Shown: positions 35,596 through 45,233, counted from the stretch's first letter. The stretch: DNA of 64,000 nucleotides from CAWKOH01 sp963851245 (GCA_963851245.1 CAWKOH010000002.1:434001-498000), one strand, 5' to 3'. Translations and numbers: made by a program. The notes: generated from the letters alone by a model not told the origin.

Positions 35596-38357
35596 GTGGC
35601 CTGGATGAGAATGATGGGCGTCGATTCGGTCGACTATCACCGTGAAACGGTGATGGATCGAGCCGACGACCATCCCAGTGCGGCCCTCGAGTACTACGCA
35701 TCTAGGGGTGAGACACCGCTGGTTTGGGGCGGATCCGGCGCCGCGGATCTCGGCCTTGAGGGGCCCGTAAGCGAGGCGGAGTATGACGCCATTTTCGGTC
35801 CTGGCGGCGCCCATCGCCCCTCGGATGGGGCTCATCTGCTGGCCGCCAAGCGGCCCGGGGTGGAACTGGTGGTGGCCGCCCAGAAGTCGGTAGCGCTTTT
35901 GGGTTTGATCGGCCGAGCTGGGGACATGCACTCCATCTTGGACGCCGAAACGGAGGCCACCCTGGCCTATCTCGACACCTGGATGATGGTGCGCGGAGGG
36001 CGCCGCGGCCGGTCCCAGATGCGCGGTCCGACGCATGGGTTGATCTGGGCTCGCACCCGGCACGCCACGTCCCGGGCGGGCGATCCCGAACCCCACTGTT
36101 AGAGGCACGTCTTTGTGAGGGGGGCTGGAAGGCCGTAGACACGGCGGCGCTGCGGGACATTCTTCATGCCGCCACCGCGTTCGGCCGGGTGGCGTCGGCA
36201 GCCAGAGCCATCGAGCTGGGGTACGGAATCGAGGCCGACGATGGGCCCTCGGGACGCCTGGGGCATTGGCGTATCGCCGCCATGTCGGAGGGGGCGTGCG
36301 AGCTGTTCTCCAAGCGAGCGGCAGAGATTACGGCGGCGGTCGAGTCCAAGGGTTATGACACCTACCAGGCCCGCCAAACCGCTGCCCGGGATACCCGCAA
36401 GACTAAGCGGCACACCCCGCCCGCCGATTTGATGGACGGCTGGATCCTCGAGCTCTCGGCGGCCGGCTACACCCCCGAAAGCATGCTCGATGACATCATC
36501 GAAACCGCCGCCAAAACCCGCCGCCGTCAAGCGCAGGGGCTGTCGGGCAACCAGCTGCGCGCCCTAGCCAGCTATGCCCTGGGTCCCTCGGGGCGGCTGG
36601 CCCACCAGAAGGTGTTCACCCGATCTGAGGTCGCCGTCTCGCTCGCGCCGCTGCTGTTCGGGTTCGCTCCCCGGGAGTTGCTGCGGGCGGTCGAAGCCGT
36701 CTGCGGCCACCCCGACGCGGTGGCGCTGCGGGGCGTCAAGGCCGCCCGGGAGCAGGCCTACGCCCCGGCCTGTGTGATCGCCACCGAGGCCGCCATCGCT
36801 TTGAAGGTCGCCCTCCAAGCCGACCGCACCGGTGCGCCCGCTGTCGGTCCTGAGGCGGCCGAGAAGGCGATCACGGCCAAGGAAGACCAGTTGGGCGGGC
36901 GGGCGCTCGGCGAGGGGCAGAAGGTGATGATCCGATCGGTGGTCATCTCCGGGCGTCCGGTGGAACTGATTGTGGGGGTGGCCGGATCGGGGAAGAGCAC
37001 CGCTCTTGACGCCGTCCGCCGGGCGTTCGAGCAAACCGGCTACCGAGTCGTGGGCACCTCAATCTCCGGACAGGCCGCCCGCACCCTGGGCGCCGAAGCC
37101 GGCATCGGCGATTCCCGCACCATCGCCTCGCTGCTGTGGCGGCTTGACCACGGACAAGCCCGCTTGGACAGCCGCACCGTGGTCATCTGTGACGAGGCGG
37201 GCATGACCGACGACCCCAACATGCTCCGCTTGCTCGCTGCCGCCGAAGCAGCCGGCTCCAAACTGATCATCGTCGGCGACCACCGCCAGCTCGGGGCTGT
37301 CGGCCCCGGTGGCAGCCTCCAAGCGCTCGCCATCCGGCATACGGGCAGCGTGCATGCCCTGCGCGAGAACGTGCGCCAATCCGATCGCGAAGAACGGACC
37401 ATGCTGGCCCAGCTGCGCGCCGGAAGCGTCGAGCGGGCGGTCAACTGGTACGCCGATCACGGGCGTATCGATACCGCACCCGACCGGGAGCAGGCACTTG
37501 AGCAGACCGTCGCCGCCTGGGCCAACGACCTCTCCGACGGGCGCGAGTCGACCATGATGGCGTGGCGGCGGGCCAACGTCGCCGCCCTCAACGCCCGAGC
37601 CCAACAAGCCATGCAGCAGACCGGGCGGCTGAGCGGACCGGAACTGCTAGTGGCCGGCCACACCTACCAGGCCGGGGATCGCATCGTCACCCTCGCACCT
37701 TCCGCCCACGGACAGCTGGTCACCTCGCAGCGAGGCCAAGTGATCGACGTCGACCCCAATGCCGGCGGGCTGACTGTGCGGATGGACGACGGCCGAGTCC
37801 ACGCCCTGGGACCCGACCAGATCGGCTCGGACGAGCTCGCCCTCGGATACGCCACGACCGTTCATCGGAGCCAGGGGGCGACCTTCGATACCGCCCACCT
37901 CTACGCCGACGGGGGCGGCCGAGAACTCGGATACGTCGCCATGAGCAGAGCCCGCCACACCGCCCACGTTCATGCTGTCGCCGACAATGTCTGCCAAGCC
38001 GTCGAAGACCTCACCTCGGACTGGAGCCATGAGAAGCGACAGGCCTGGGCCATCGACACTGGCAGACCCGAGCACACGAGACAGCATCCAGTTGAGATTG
38101 AAGCCGATAAGCAAGCCCCGGCGAAGCTGAGAGCCGTGCTCAGCCGGGCCCGGCTCAAAGCCGAACGATCCGCCCTGGTGGCAGCAGCATCGGATCAGCC
38201 CGACCCGGCCCTCCGGCGTCAGGTGGCCGGCCTCGACCGTCACATACAGCTCCTCGACCAGCGCCTCGATCCACCGAACCACACCTTGGCGAAACAGCCA
38301 TACTCGACTCCAGTCGAGGCGCCGGCCCCCGAACGGGGCAGCAGGCTGACCTTCTAA
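35596..38357 (+). pseudogene. MobF (TrwC/TraA-type) conjugative relaxase-helicase, disrupted
   Basis: GTG 35596 has AGGAGG eight bases upstream. The first part is a TrwC-type relaxase: ALEYYASRGETPLVWGG with the catalytic Tyr pair, KRPGVELVVAAQKSVALLGL, and PTHGLIWARTRHATSRAGDP. At about 36100 the frame stops right after EPH, where the metal-binding His cluster (HxH) should be. The second part (36120-38357) is the helicase: GVAGSGKSTALDAVRRAF (Walker A), VVICDEAGMTDD (Walker B), IIVGDHRQLGAVGPGGSL and TTVHRSQGATFD, a RecD/TraI-like SF1 helicase. A small deletion or indel at the join removes the relaxase active site. No coupling protein or T4SS is present, so the island is at best mobilisable. 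Confidence 0.8.
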
Positions 38358-38532
38358 CGCTCGGTCACCTTCGTCGTTCTGGGGCAACTCGACGAGTAGA
38401 CCCAGGGTGATGGCAGAGCAGGTGGCGCCGGCAAGCTCTGCGTTTCGAGGGCGACTAAGACCCTTCTTTAGTAGGCGCGGGTCCGGCGCCCGGTGAGTTT
38501 AAAAGGATGTACTCCTGTCGCGTGGCGTGAAG

Positions 38533-39747
38533 CTAGAGCGTCCCGAGGGTATTGCCGCAGATCGGGTCGGCACCGGGGACCAGCTGGAACGAACTGCCCA
38601 CGAACTTGGTGACCCACAGGCAGTTGTCGACTCCTTGAGTGTTGGGGTTTCGGTTGTTTATGTCCAGAGTGCGACCGCCCCACAGGCCCAGGGCGTCCCA
38701 GGCGTGAATACCAGATAGGGCGTTGATCAGCGAGGCGTGGGTCGGGGTGGAACCGGCGGCCTTGAGACCCTGGACCAGCAGCGCCACCGACAGGTACCCG
38801 TTGTACTCCGAATAGGTGGGCTCGCCGCGCACGCCGGCCGCGGCCAAGTCTTTCTGGAATTGTTCGGTGGCGGCCGTATGCATCTCCACCGGCTCGAACG
38901 TCAGGCCAAAGGAGACATTCTGAGCCGCCTGCAGGGCACCGGGGCCAGAACTGAGCAGGTCGCCTCCATAGCCCGTGGGGAAGAGCGCCGCCTTGAGGTT
39001 GACGCCTTCCTGGCGGAGCCCGGTGACGAAGGCGAAGGCGGTGTTGGGGTCCACCTCGGCGGTGAACCCGTCCACCCCAGCGTTCTTCATGGCGATCGTT
39101 TCTGGACCCACGTTGGTGCTGCCGAACGGGAACGCGGCGTTCAGGTAGCCCTCTCGTATACCGGCTGCCTTTGCCGACGCCGCTGCCGCTTTGGCTGCCC
39201 CTGCCGAGGATGGCGACACGCTGTAGCCGATGGCCCCCAGGGACGTTACGCCCTCCATTTTGAAGTACAGGCCTTGCGTGGCGGTAACCAGGTTGGTCTC
39301 CAGCGGCCCGCTGATGGAAAACATGTTCAGGTCGGTGGTCCACTCGTCGCCGTCCTCGGCGAACCCCACCACCGGTACGTTCTGGGCCTTGAGGTAAGGA
39401 GCGGCTGCGAAGAACAGCGCCGAGTGGGCGATGACCGCCAGCACGTGATCTTGGGTTACCAGCTTCCGGGCCGCGGCCAGGGCAGTGGCGGGCGAGGTGG
39501 CCGTGTCGCCCACGATGTACTTGATCGTGTACCCGTCCCGCTTGGCCAGCACCACTCCGGCCTTGACCCCTTGAACGCTGTTACTGTTCCCGGACGAAGC
39601 CGCCCCCGTGAGGTCGGTGATGACGCCGATTGTGACGCTACGGGCCCCACTGCCACTATTCGATGAGCTGCCGCAGCCGGCAGCCACAGCCAACAACACG
39701 GCACCAACAGCCAGCAGCCGACTTTTTCTGTGGGTCATCATTGTCAC
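38533..39747 (-). CDS. ABC transporter substrate-binding lipoprotein (branched-chain amino acid type)
   Basis: ATG 39747 with GGAGGTGAC directly upstream. A signal peptide with lipobox (LLAVGAVLLAVAAGC), a Ser/Gly linker, then a type I periplasmic-binding fold: SVTIGVITDLTGAASSGNSN, AARKLVTQDHVLAVIAHSAL, VPVVGFAEDGDEW and VDGFTAEVDPNTAFAFVTGL (Peripla_BP_6). It would bind a small solute outside the cell for an ABC importer, but no permease or ATPase gene is nearby, so it is an orphan. It follows the hydrolase gene (39793-41340) by 45 bases on the same strand, so both may form one unit. Confidence 0.85.
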   Translation of the reverse strand: MTMMTHRKSRLLAVGAVLLAVAAGCGSSSNSGSGARSVTIGVITDLTGAASSGNSNSVQGVKAGVVLAKRDGYTIKYIVGDTATSPATALAAARKLVTQDHVLAVIAHSALFFAAAPYLKAQNVPVVGFAEDGDEWTTDLNMFSISGPLETNLVTATQGLYFKMEGVTSLGAIGYSVSPSSAGAAKAAAASAKAAGIREGYLNAAFPFGSTNVGPETIAMKNAGVDGFTAEVDPNTAFAFVTGLRQEGVNLKAALFPTGYGGDLLSSGPGALQAAQNVSFGLTFEPVEMHTAATEQFQKDLAAAGVRGEPTYSEYNGYLSVALLVQGLKAAGSTPTHASLINALSGIHAWDALGLWGGRTLDINNRNPNTQGVDNCLWVTKFVGSSFQLVPGADPICGNTLGTL

Positions 39748-39792
39748 CTCCTTGACTGTGATCTGACCGCTAATGGAGGCGGGGAGAGGCCG

Positions 39793-41340
39793 CTAGCCGC
39801 CTATGTTCGAGCGGGCCGCGGCGTTTGCCAACTGGACGGCGTCCGCCGGAAGCAGGTATCCGTGCAGGACGTCCTTTATGGTGGCCGAATCCCACTTGAA
39901 CACGAACTGGGCGTGGCTCGGGTAAAGGCTGGCCAACTTGCTGGCGCTGAAGGGCACGGTGCTCCCGAAGAGGGGGCAGGAAACCCCCAGCGGCGGTGCA
40001 CCGGCAGCGGGGGTGTTGCCGACGCCTGCCAGGGCCGCGATGGGTGCATCGACCTGGGGTGACCGCACGCCGCCGAGGACGTTGCCGTTGACGTCACGAA
40101 CGAAGACGACCGGGGAACCGGGAGCGCTCGACGTTGTCAGGGTCGGCGCCACCGGGGGCTGTATACCGTTGACCACCCACTGGTTGAACCAGAACACCGC
40201 GGCATTGAGCACCCAGTGGGTGCCACCGGTGTTGATCGGCAGGCTGCAGTCGAAACCGGGCGGGGGATTGCTCGGCGGGTCCTGCATAGCCGCCAGGTTG
40301 AGCACAGCCCCCTGGCCGTTGCCGGTGTCTGTCGGTCCGATCTCGAGACCATAGAGGTCGAAGTGCGAGCTGCCCGCCACCTCCCACAGACGGAACCGGC
40401 CAGTGTTTGGCTGCCGATCGAACAGCTCACTGGCTGCTACGTCCGTTTCGGTCTCGAACAGGAATACCGGGACGTGCAGGTCGTTGCGGAACATGGTCGG
40501 GGTCGGGGCCGGTATGTTGGCTTGGGGGGACTGAGACAGCGGAGCACCGGTACCGAACTCGCTATGCACCAGGAAGCCGTCGTACACGTGCACTAGCGGC
40601 TCCACCGCGTCGACGTAGGTGAGCAAGCGAAAGGCCGACTGGGACTCTCCCATGGCGACCACCTTGTGTGGCTTCAGCCCGCCCAGAATTTGCTTGGCGT
40701 CGTCGCGTATGGCCTGGCCGGCTTGAGAGTAGATGTCATAGGAGAAGCTGTCGCCTGGGTGGGACAGTGATGCGTAGCGAGTCGGATCGCCCGGAGCCAC
40801 ACACGTCGAAGGCAGCGGAGGCGCCGCAGGACACTTGAGCTGATTCACGCCGACAGCCTGGGCGGAGATCCCCACCCAGATGAATCCGTCCCTGGTCAGT
40901 TCGTTATGGGCCAGCGTCCAATCCGGTGCGTCGTCAAGACCGCCGGACACGTTGAGCCATTCGACGACGACCGTCCCATTGAAGCTGGCCGGATCGATCG
41001 GGCGGTATACCACCGCCCTGGTCCTGTAAGACGCGGTCGCGCTCACCTGAACGTTCCACTTGCCGTCGCTAGTCAACGAAGTTCCCGCCGCCGGCGCATA
41101 GGCGTCAGCCGTACCGGAGAGGAAGAACTCCGACTGCTCATACCCGACCCGAGACAGGTTGAAACTCGTCCCTTGCAGGACGGGTGTCCCCGGCACCGGA
41201 CCGGCCACGGTAGGGACCGCAGCCGAAGCCGAAGCCGTGGCTGTAGCGGTGGCCGGCAAAACGCCACCAGGCAACACCACCAACAAGAACAGCAAGAAAC
41301 TGACCAATGGAGCCGACACAACAAAACGGCGCCGCTTCAT
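39793..41340 (-). CDS. Secreted alpha/beta-hydrolase-domain protein
   Basis: A 515-residue exported protein: signal peptide (SFLLFLLVVLPGGVLPATAT), then VVYRPIDPASFNGTVVVEWL, GDSFSYDIYSQAGQAIRDDA, the nucleophile elbow MGESQSAFRLLTYVD (Ser in G-E-S-Q-S) and LWEVAGSSHFDLYG with the candidate catalytic His. This matches the 'alpha/beta hydrolase domain' family common in actinobacteria, whose substrates are unknown. An inverted repeat at 41383-41403 and a TetR gene lie immediately upstream, suggesting ligand-controlled expression together with the binding-protein gene downstream. Confidence 0.8.
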   Translation of the reverse strand: MKRRRFVVSAPLVSFLLFLLVVLPGGVLPATATATASASAAVPTVAGPVPGTPVLQGTSFNLSRVGYEQSEFFLSGTADAYAPAAGTSLTSDGKWNVQVSATASYRTRAVVYRPIDPASFNGTVVVEWLNVSGGLDDAPDWTLAHNELTRDGFIWVGISAQAVGVNQLKCPAAPPLPSTCVAPGDPTRYASLSHPGDSFSYDIYSQAGQAIRDDAKQILGGLKPHKVVAMGESQSAFRLLTYVDAVEPLVHVYDGFLVHSEFGTGAPLSQSPQANIPAPTPTMFRNDLHVPVFLFETETDVAASELFDRQPNTGRFRLWEVAGSSHFDLYGLEIGPTDTGNGQGAVLNLAAMQDPPSNPPPGFDCSLPINTGGTHWVLNAAVFWFNQWVVNGIQPPVAPTLTTSSAPGSPVVFVRDVNGNVLGGVRSPQVDAPIAALAGVGNTPAAGAPPLGVSCPLFGSTVPFSASKLASLYPSHAQFVFKWDSATIKDVLHGYLLPADAVQLANAAARSNIGG

Positions 41341-41382
41341 CTCACTCGCCCTCCCCCGGTTGGCCGACGGTCATGACACTAG

Positions 41383-41403
41383 TGACACCACCGTCCGGTG
41401 TCA
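41383..41403. promoter_or_regulatory. Inverted repeat, candidate TetR operator
   Basis: TGACACC, seven bases, GGTGTCA. It lies 43 bases upstream of the hydrolase start and downstream of the TetR gene. A third half-site-like TGACAC occurs at 41374-41379. The size fits a TetR-family operator. Confidence 0.55.
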
Positions 41404-41490
41404 AGCGCCTGATCTATCTTGTCCCCTTGACCCCACCCGGATTGGACCTGCACCTCATCGTCGACAGTTCCAAGGTTGAGCGCAGTGCAG

Positions 41491-42150
41491 CTAATGACGG
41501 GCTTTCGATGGCCTCCGCGGGTTCATTCGGGTGCCAGATGCAACGGGCAGGACGGGTCGAAGGTCTGAAGCAGTCGACTGCACACAGGCCGCGACCACCT
41601 CATCGAAGTACTCCACCAGCGAGTGTTCGCCCCGCCTGAAAAACAGGTGTACCGCCGAGAGAGACCAGCTTTCGGCCATCTCAGTCAACCCCTGAATCTC
41701 GGCAGGCGAGTGACGGTCGCCCGCCCTCGCCTCGAGCACTCCGATCAAGTTCTTCTCGAAGGCTCGAAATCCGACCGAAAATTGCTCGGCCGCAAATCGA
41801 GGCTCGAGGGCCAACACGGCGCGGATCTGCTCCAATAGTCGACGCTCAAAGCCCCGCTCACACAGTTCCCGCAACACTGAGTGCAAGCTGACAATTACCG
41901 GTTCCTGGGGCGGCCGCTCGCTCAGGCGACGGAGAACGAAGTCCCGCCCGACGGCAAGATGGTCGAAGACCATCGCCTCCTTCGTGGCAAAGTGACGAAA
42001 GACCGTCCGCCGACTGACACCCGCGACGGCGGCAATCTGATCGATCGTCGTTTCCGCGTATCCCTGCTTTACGAACAAGTCCAGGGCGGTCTCGGCTATG
42101 CGTTGGCGAGTTTCGCGGACCCTGACGTCACGAAGCGAGGTCGCAACCAT
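41491..42150 (-). CDS. TetR-family transcriptional regulator
   Basis: A 219-residue protein with the TetR helix-turn-helix at residues 12-60: TRQRIAETALDLFVKQGYAE, TTIDQIAAVAGVSRRTVFRH, FATKEAMVFDHL. The C-terminal ligand domain (about 85-190) is typical in length. It is the first gene of a minus-strand set followed by the hydrolase and the binding protein, with the 21-bp inverted repeat in between. It probably represses the hydrolase in the absence of an unknown ligand. Confidence 0.85.
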   Translation of the reverse strand: MVATSLRDVRVRETRQRIAETALDLFVKQGYAETTIDQIAAVAGVSRRTVFRHFATKEAMVFDHLAVGRDFVLRRLSERPPQEPVIVSLHSVLRELCERGFERRLLEQIRAVLALEPRFAAEQFSVGFRAFEKNLIGVLEARAGDRHSPAEIQGLTEMAESWSLSAVHLFFRRGEHSLVEYFDEVVAACVQSTASDLRPVLPVASGTRMNPRRPSKARH

Positions 42151-42639
42151 GCATTCCGATGGTACCTAAGCCAACTGCTCGTCTTTGGAACGGCGCCCAC
42201 GTTGTGGAAACTCATCTGCGAGCACTGGCCGACGTTCGGCCTCGCGTTGGGCACTTGCGTGGCGCACCGGATGCAGCGGGTACCGGAGCGTCACCAATCT
42301 CGCCGTAGGCCCCCACCGATGTATCAAGCTGCGGGCTACAGACCACACCTAATGGTGTCCCCGTTGGCGCCCGGAGCAAACTCCGCCGAAGGTCGCCGAC
42401 CTGCAACAGCTGTGCCGTGCAAGCCGGCACGGATAGGTGACGTACATCTTGGCCGCTGGCTTTGGCGCGTCAAGCAAGTCGAGATGTCGGCTGCCACTGG
42501 TGCAGAATTACCAGGCGTTCGGAGGCGTTGACGCCACCAACGACGCCGTCATCGACCGGCTCGCTGACGACGATCTGGGTTGATGACCCCTCCGAGTGGG
42601 CCCTTGACAGATGGCACTGGTGTCGTTTAGAACAGCACC
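42151..42639. other. No recognised gene
   Basis: About 490 bases without convincing coding sequence on either strand. Confidence 0.35.
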
Positions 42640-43002
42640 GGGAGAGTGCTGAACTCGCGGATTCGGTCGCGAGCTACGATCCGGGGTGGCGCCCGCGACG
42701 GCCGCAGCGGGCAATGAGACCTCGAGCTCCCGCCACAGGAAATCGTCGCCCAATTCCACTGGCCCCCACGCTCTAGCCAGTGACGCGGTCGAGTCAAGCA
42801 CGTCAAGAAGGGACTCTAAGGTCAGAGCTTCGACGGCTATTGGAGCCGGGGGAGCCTGTGGCACATGATGCAGGGCTGAGATGGTTCCCAAGACGTCATG
42901 GAGGGAGCGGCCCAGTGGATGACGCACTTCGTTCATGGCCTTCGCGTAGGAGGTAAGAGCCTTTCGATTCCCACGCAGGATGGCAACTCGTTCCTCGACC
43001 AT
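42640..43002 (-). pseudogene. Fragment of a large helicase-type protein (uncertain)
   Basis: From 43002 the minus strand reads VAILRGNRKALTSYAKAMNE, RHPLGRSLHDVLGTISALHH, VEALTLESLLDVLDSTASLA and RAWGPVELGDDFLWREL. I recall this kind of sequence inside large AAA/DUF4011-type helicases of accessory regions. The match loses coherence below about 42640, and the upstream side ends at the long repeat (43036), so both ends are missing. The assignment is tentative. Confidence 0.35.
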
Positions 43003-43035
43003 GCTTCCCGATGCGGCGTAGGGCCTCTCCTCTAA

Positions 43036-43620
43036 CTAACAGTCATGGGCGTGACCAAGATGACCGTCCTGCCCGGCTTCACCCTGGCCTCCTACAACCT
43101 CGACCGCGTCCGTTCCTTCCGGGCCAAGCACCGCCTCGACGAGACCGGCCGACCCAGCAGTCGGCCCAAGCAGACCCGGGCCCGTCGACGCCGCGGTACC
43201 TGCGCCGAGCTCATCGACACCCCGGAACCCCAGCCGCCCCCCCATCTAACCGAACCCAGCGCCAAGCCCGCCCGCCTGCGCCGGCGGGCTTCGTCGCGCC
43301 TGCGTTCGCATCACCCGGGCCCTGGGCGCGACGACGGCCCCCGAAGGGGCCGTCGAAGCACTGGAACCAGGGGCGGCGGAAGGGGCAAATCACCCCACGC
43401 CACAACCAAGGAGGGATTTCGAGATCACTCGACGTCTCTTATCGAGAACATCCCTAAGTAAGTAAGTGGAGGTGGCGGGAATCGAACCCGCGCAGCGCTT
43501 GTCGGCGTCGCCGTAGCCGGAGACCAAAAAGGGCCGTCTACCAGGGACTTTGTCTTGACCGGACGCGACCGATGGTGCCCGCAAGAGACCCAGATTTTGT
43601 GTCTTTCGTGTGTCACGCGT
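43036..43620 (+). repeat. Long direct repeat, copy 2 (junction of the two islands)
   Basis: Second copy of 30908-31500: transposase tail from MGVTKMTV, the same two GC-rich hairpins (the second at about 43330-43350), and the tmRNA-end repeat at 43466. The copy begins abruptly at about 43040 after the helicase fragment. Similarity fades after the stretch TTTGTGTCTTTCGTGTGTC, which is also partly present near 51985 beside the real ssrA gene. Confidence 0.85.
43466..43490. repeat. att site: copy of the tmRNA 3' end (middle)
   Basis: Identical 25 bases to 31337-31361 and 52067-52091, same orientation. It divides the accessory region into an outer (12.1 kb) and an inner (8.6 kb) island. Confidence 0.85.
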
Positions 43621-43737
43621 GTCCTGCTCGTGTCGTGACCGGCCAGCCAAAGCGGCCCTACGCTTCGTCACTGAGGGTGGCGTGGGGCGACAGCCAGCGC
43701 CTCGGTCTGATCGCCGGTCGAACGGGGTTTCTGCCAG

Positions 43738-44280
43738 TCACACAGCGCGCTTTCCGGCCAGGATGCCGGCCACTTCTTTGAGCATGGCTTTCTCCTTCGG
43801 GGTGTCATACAGATCGAACTGGAGGCGCGCGTTGACGATCGCGATCCACCGAGCCTTCTCCACCTCTTGTGGAGCGAGGTTCGCCCAGGCGGCTACCTCT
43901 GACCATCTCCACAGACTCCCGCGGTTGGTTGTCCGAACTGCAGGGGGTGGGAAGCTGCCGTCTCCGCGTTGGCCGCTGGCCAGCAGCCGGATCGACTCGC
44001 TGGTGCGGCCTAGGCGCTCGGCGATCTCAGCCTGAGTCACTAGGTCGTCGGGCTCGACGTGTCGGACGACCAGCTGGGCTGTTCGGACGTCGCGGATAGC
44101 GGACTTGAGGGCAGCCTCGAATGTAGGGGCGTCTCGGTAGAACACCGCGGTCCAGACACCGTCGGCTCCTCGTCCAACGGTGGCGTCAGTGGCACCGGTG
44201 TCCCCCAGCGCCTCTACTGCCGTCCCATCCTCTAGACCGGGATCGGGCGCCAGGACAAGAGTGAAGTGGTGCTCAGTCAT
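43738..44280 (-). CDS. DNA-binding partner of HicA-like toxin (antitoxin candidate)
   Basis: ATG 44280 overlaps the stop of the upstream gene as ATGA. 180 residues. The N-terminal half (TEHHFTLVLAPDPGLEDGTA, VWTAVFYRDAPTFEAALKSA, IRDVRTAQLVVRHVEPDDLV) resembles a degraded HicB-like fold. The C-terminal half (TQAEIAERLGRTSESIRLLA, GSFPPPAVRTTNRGSLWRW, SEVAAWAN) is a clear HTH_17-like DNA-binding domain. The arrangement fits an antitoxin that neutralises the HicA-like protein and represses the operon through the operators at 44511-44546. Confidence 0.7.
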   Translation of the reverse strand: MTEHHFTLVLAPDPGLEDGTAVEALGDTGATDATVGRGADGVWTAVFYRDAPTFEAALKSAIRDVRTAQLVVRHVEPDDLVTQAEIAERLGRTSESIRLLASGQRGDGSFPPPAVRTTNRGSLWRWSEVAAWANLAPQEVEKARWIAIVNARLQFDLYDTPKEKAMLKEVAGILAGKRAV

Positions 44281-44510
44281 CGTTTGTTCTCCTGGTGCGG
44301 GCAGGCGTCGGCCGCCTGCCGAATCTCTCGTGCGTGGTTGTGCGGACTCGCTGGTGTTGACCAGATCCACTGGACACAGATGGAGGAGCATCGGGCAACG
44401 CCCCATGCGTGGCCGCGGCCAGTCCGCTTGGTGACGGTCCAGCCGCTGGCCTCCATGTACTGAAGTGCCGATTCAACGTCCTTCTTTGGGTGCCTCGGTC
44501 GCTGCGACAC
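44277..44510 (-). CDS. HicA-like small toxin candidate
   Basis: GTG 44510 gives 77 residues: SQRPRHPKKDVESALQYMEA, SGWTVTKRTGRGHAWGVARC and VQWIWSTPASPHNHAREIRQ. The KKDVE-AL-Y-E--GW start and the GHAWG loop with its His fit HicA-type RNA-binding toxins or a close relative. An ATG at 44525 is possible but would place the start inside the operator. The gene overlaps the antitoxin candidate by four bases (ATGA). Confidence 0.65.
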   Translation of the reverse strand: MSQRPRHPKKDVESALQYMEASGWTVTKRTGRGHAWGVARCSSICVQWIWSTPASPHNHAREIRQAADACPHQENKR

Positions 44511-44546
44511 GTTGAAAGTATACAACGGCTGTTGGTATTATTCAAC
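44511..44546 (-). promoter_or_regulatory. Leaderless promoter with twin operators
   Basis: On the minus strand TTGAAT (44545-44540) and TATACT (44522-44517) are separated by 17 bases, a near-consensus sigma70-type promoter. The GTG start at 44510 lies six bases after the -10 box, so the transcript should be leaderless. Two palindromes of the form GTTG-N8-CAAC, at 44531-44546 and 44511-44526 (20 bp apart), cover the -35 and -10 boxes exactly. This is a textbook layout for autorepression by the DNA-binding antitoxin. Confidence 0.75.
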
Positions 44547-44631
44547 GGGTGCGTGATGCCTGGTCTGCGAGTCCGCGCCGAGTCGCCGGCAAACTGGCAG
44601 ATGTGAACCTCTGTAGTACTGCCGCGAGCGG

Positions 44632-44913
44632 TCAGGCCGTTGATTTGTCCGAGACTTCGAAGGTGATCGCGAGATGCGCACCGAAGGCAGACGCGATCTT
44701 CTCAAGGGTGGCAACAGTCGGCGCGTGCTGACCGGACTCGAGGCGCGAGATGGCCGACTTGGTGGTTCCAGTGCGATCCGCGAGGGCCTCCTGTGAGAGG
44801 TCGTGGCGCAGGCGAAGGTTGATGATCTGCCGCGCTATCTCCTCATAGCCCTGCAGGCGATCGGATTCCTCGCGATACTCCGCGCTGCGCCGAGCTCGGA
44901 GGCGACTCGCTGC
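44632..44913 (-). pseudogene. XRE antitoxin (HigA-like), 5' end cut by IS
   Basis: RRSAEYREESDRLQGYEEIA, RQIINLRLRHDLSQEALADR and ISRLESGQHAPTVATLEKIA align closely with the outer-island antitoxin at 31517-31882. The N-terminal dozen residues and the toxin gene that should precede it are replaced by the left end of a type B IS at 44914. The HTH itself is intact, but no native start remains. Confidence 0.75.
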
Positions 44914-45233
44914 GTGAAGGGTCCAACAAACTCGATGTCCGGTTTGACCAGCGACGACGCGCACGATCAGGCTCGCCCGCCGTGTGCCTGTCGCTCCTCT
45001 ACCGCCTGGTCGGTCGCCTGCTCGAGGTTGCCCGAGTCCATCGCATGGACCCCGTCGCCAAGGACGCCGAGATCTTGGTGCTCCGCCACCAACTCGCCGT
45101 TCTTCGCCGCCAGGCGGGGCGCCCTCGCTTCACCTGGTCGGATCGAGCAGTAGTCGCGCTACTCGCCCCCGTGATTCCAGGGCAACGCTGGGCGGGGTTC
45201 CTGGTCACGCCCAAGACGATCCTTTCATCGACG
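44914..45233 (+). mobile_element. rve-type IS (type B), left fragment
   Basis: Starts with GTGAAGGGTCCAACAAAC, matching the left end of the intact type B element at 50347. It then encodes the transposase N-terminus (LSLLYRLVGRLLEVARVHRM, KDAEILVLRHQLAVLRRQ, GFLVTPKTIL). It is cut off at about 45233 by an oppositely oriented type B copy. Confidence 0.75.
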
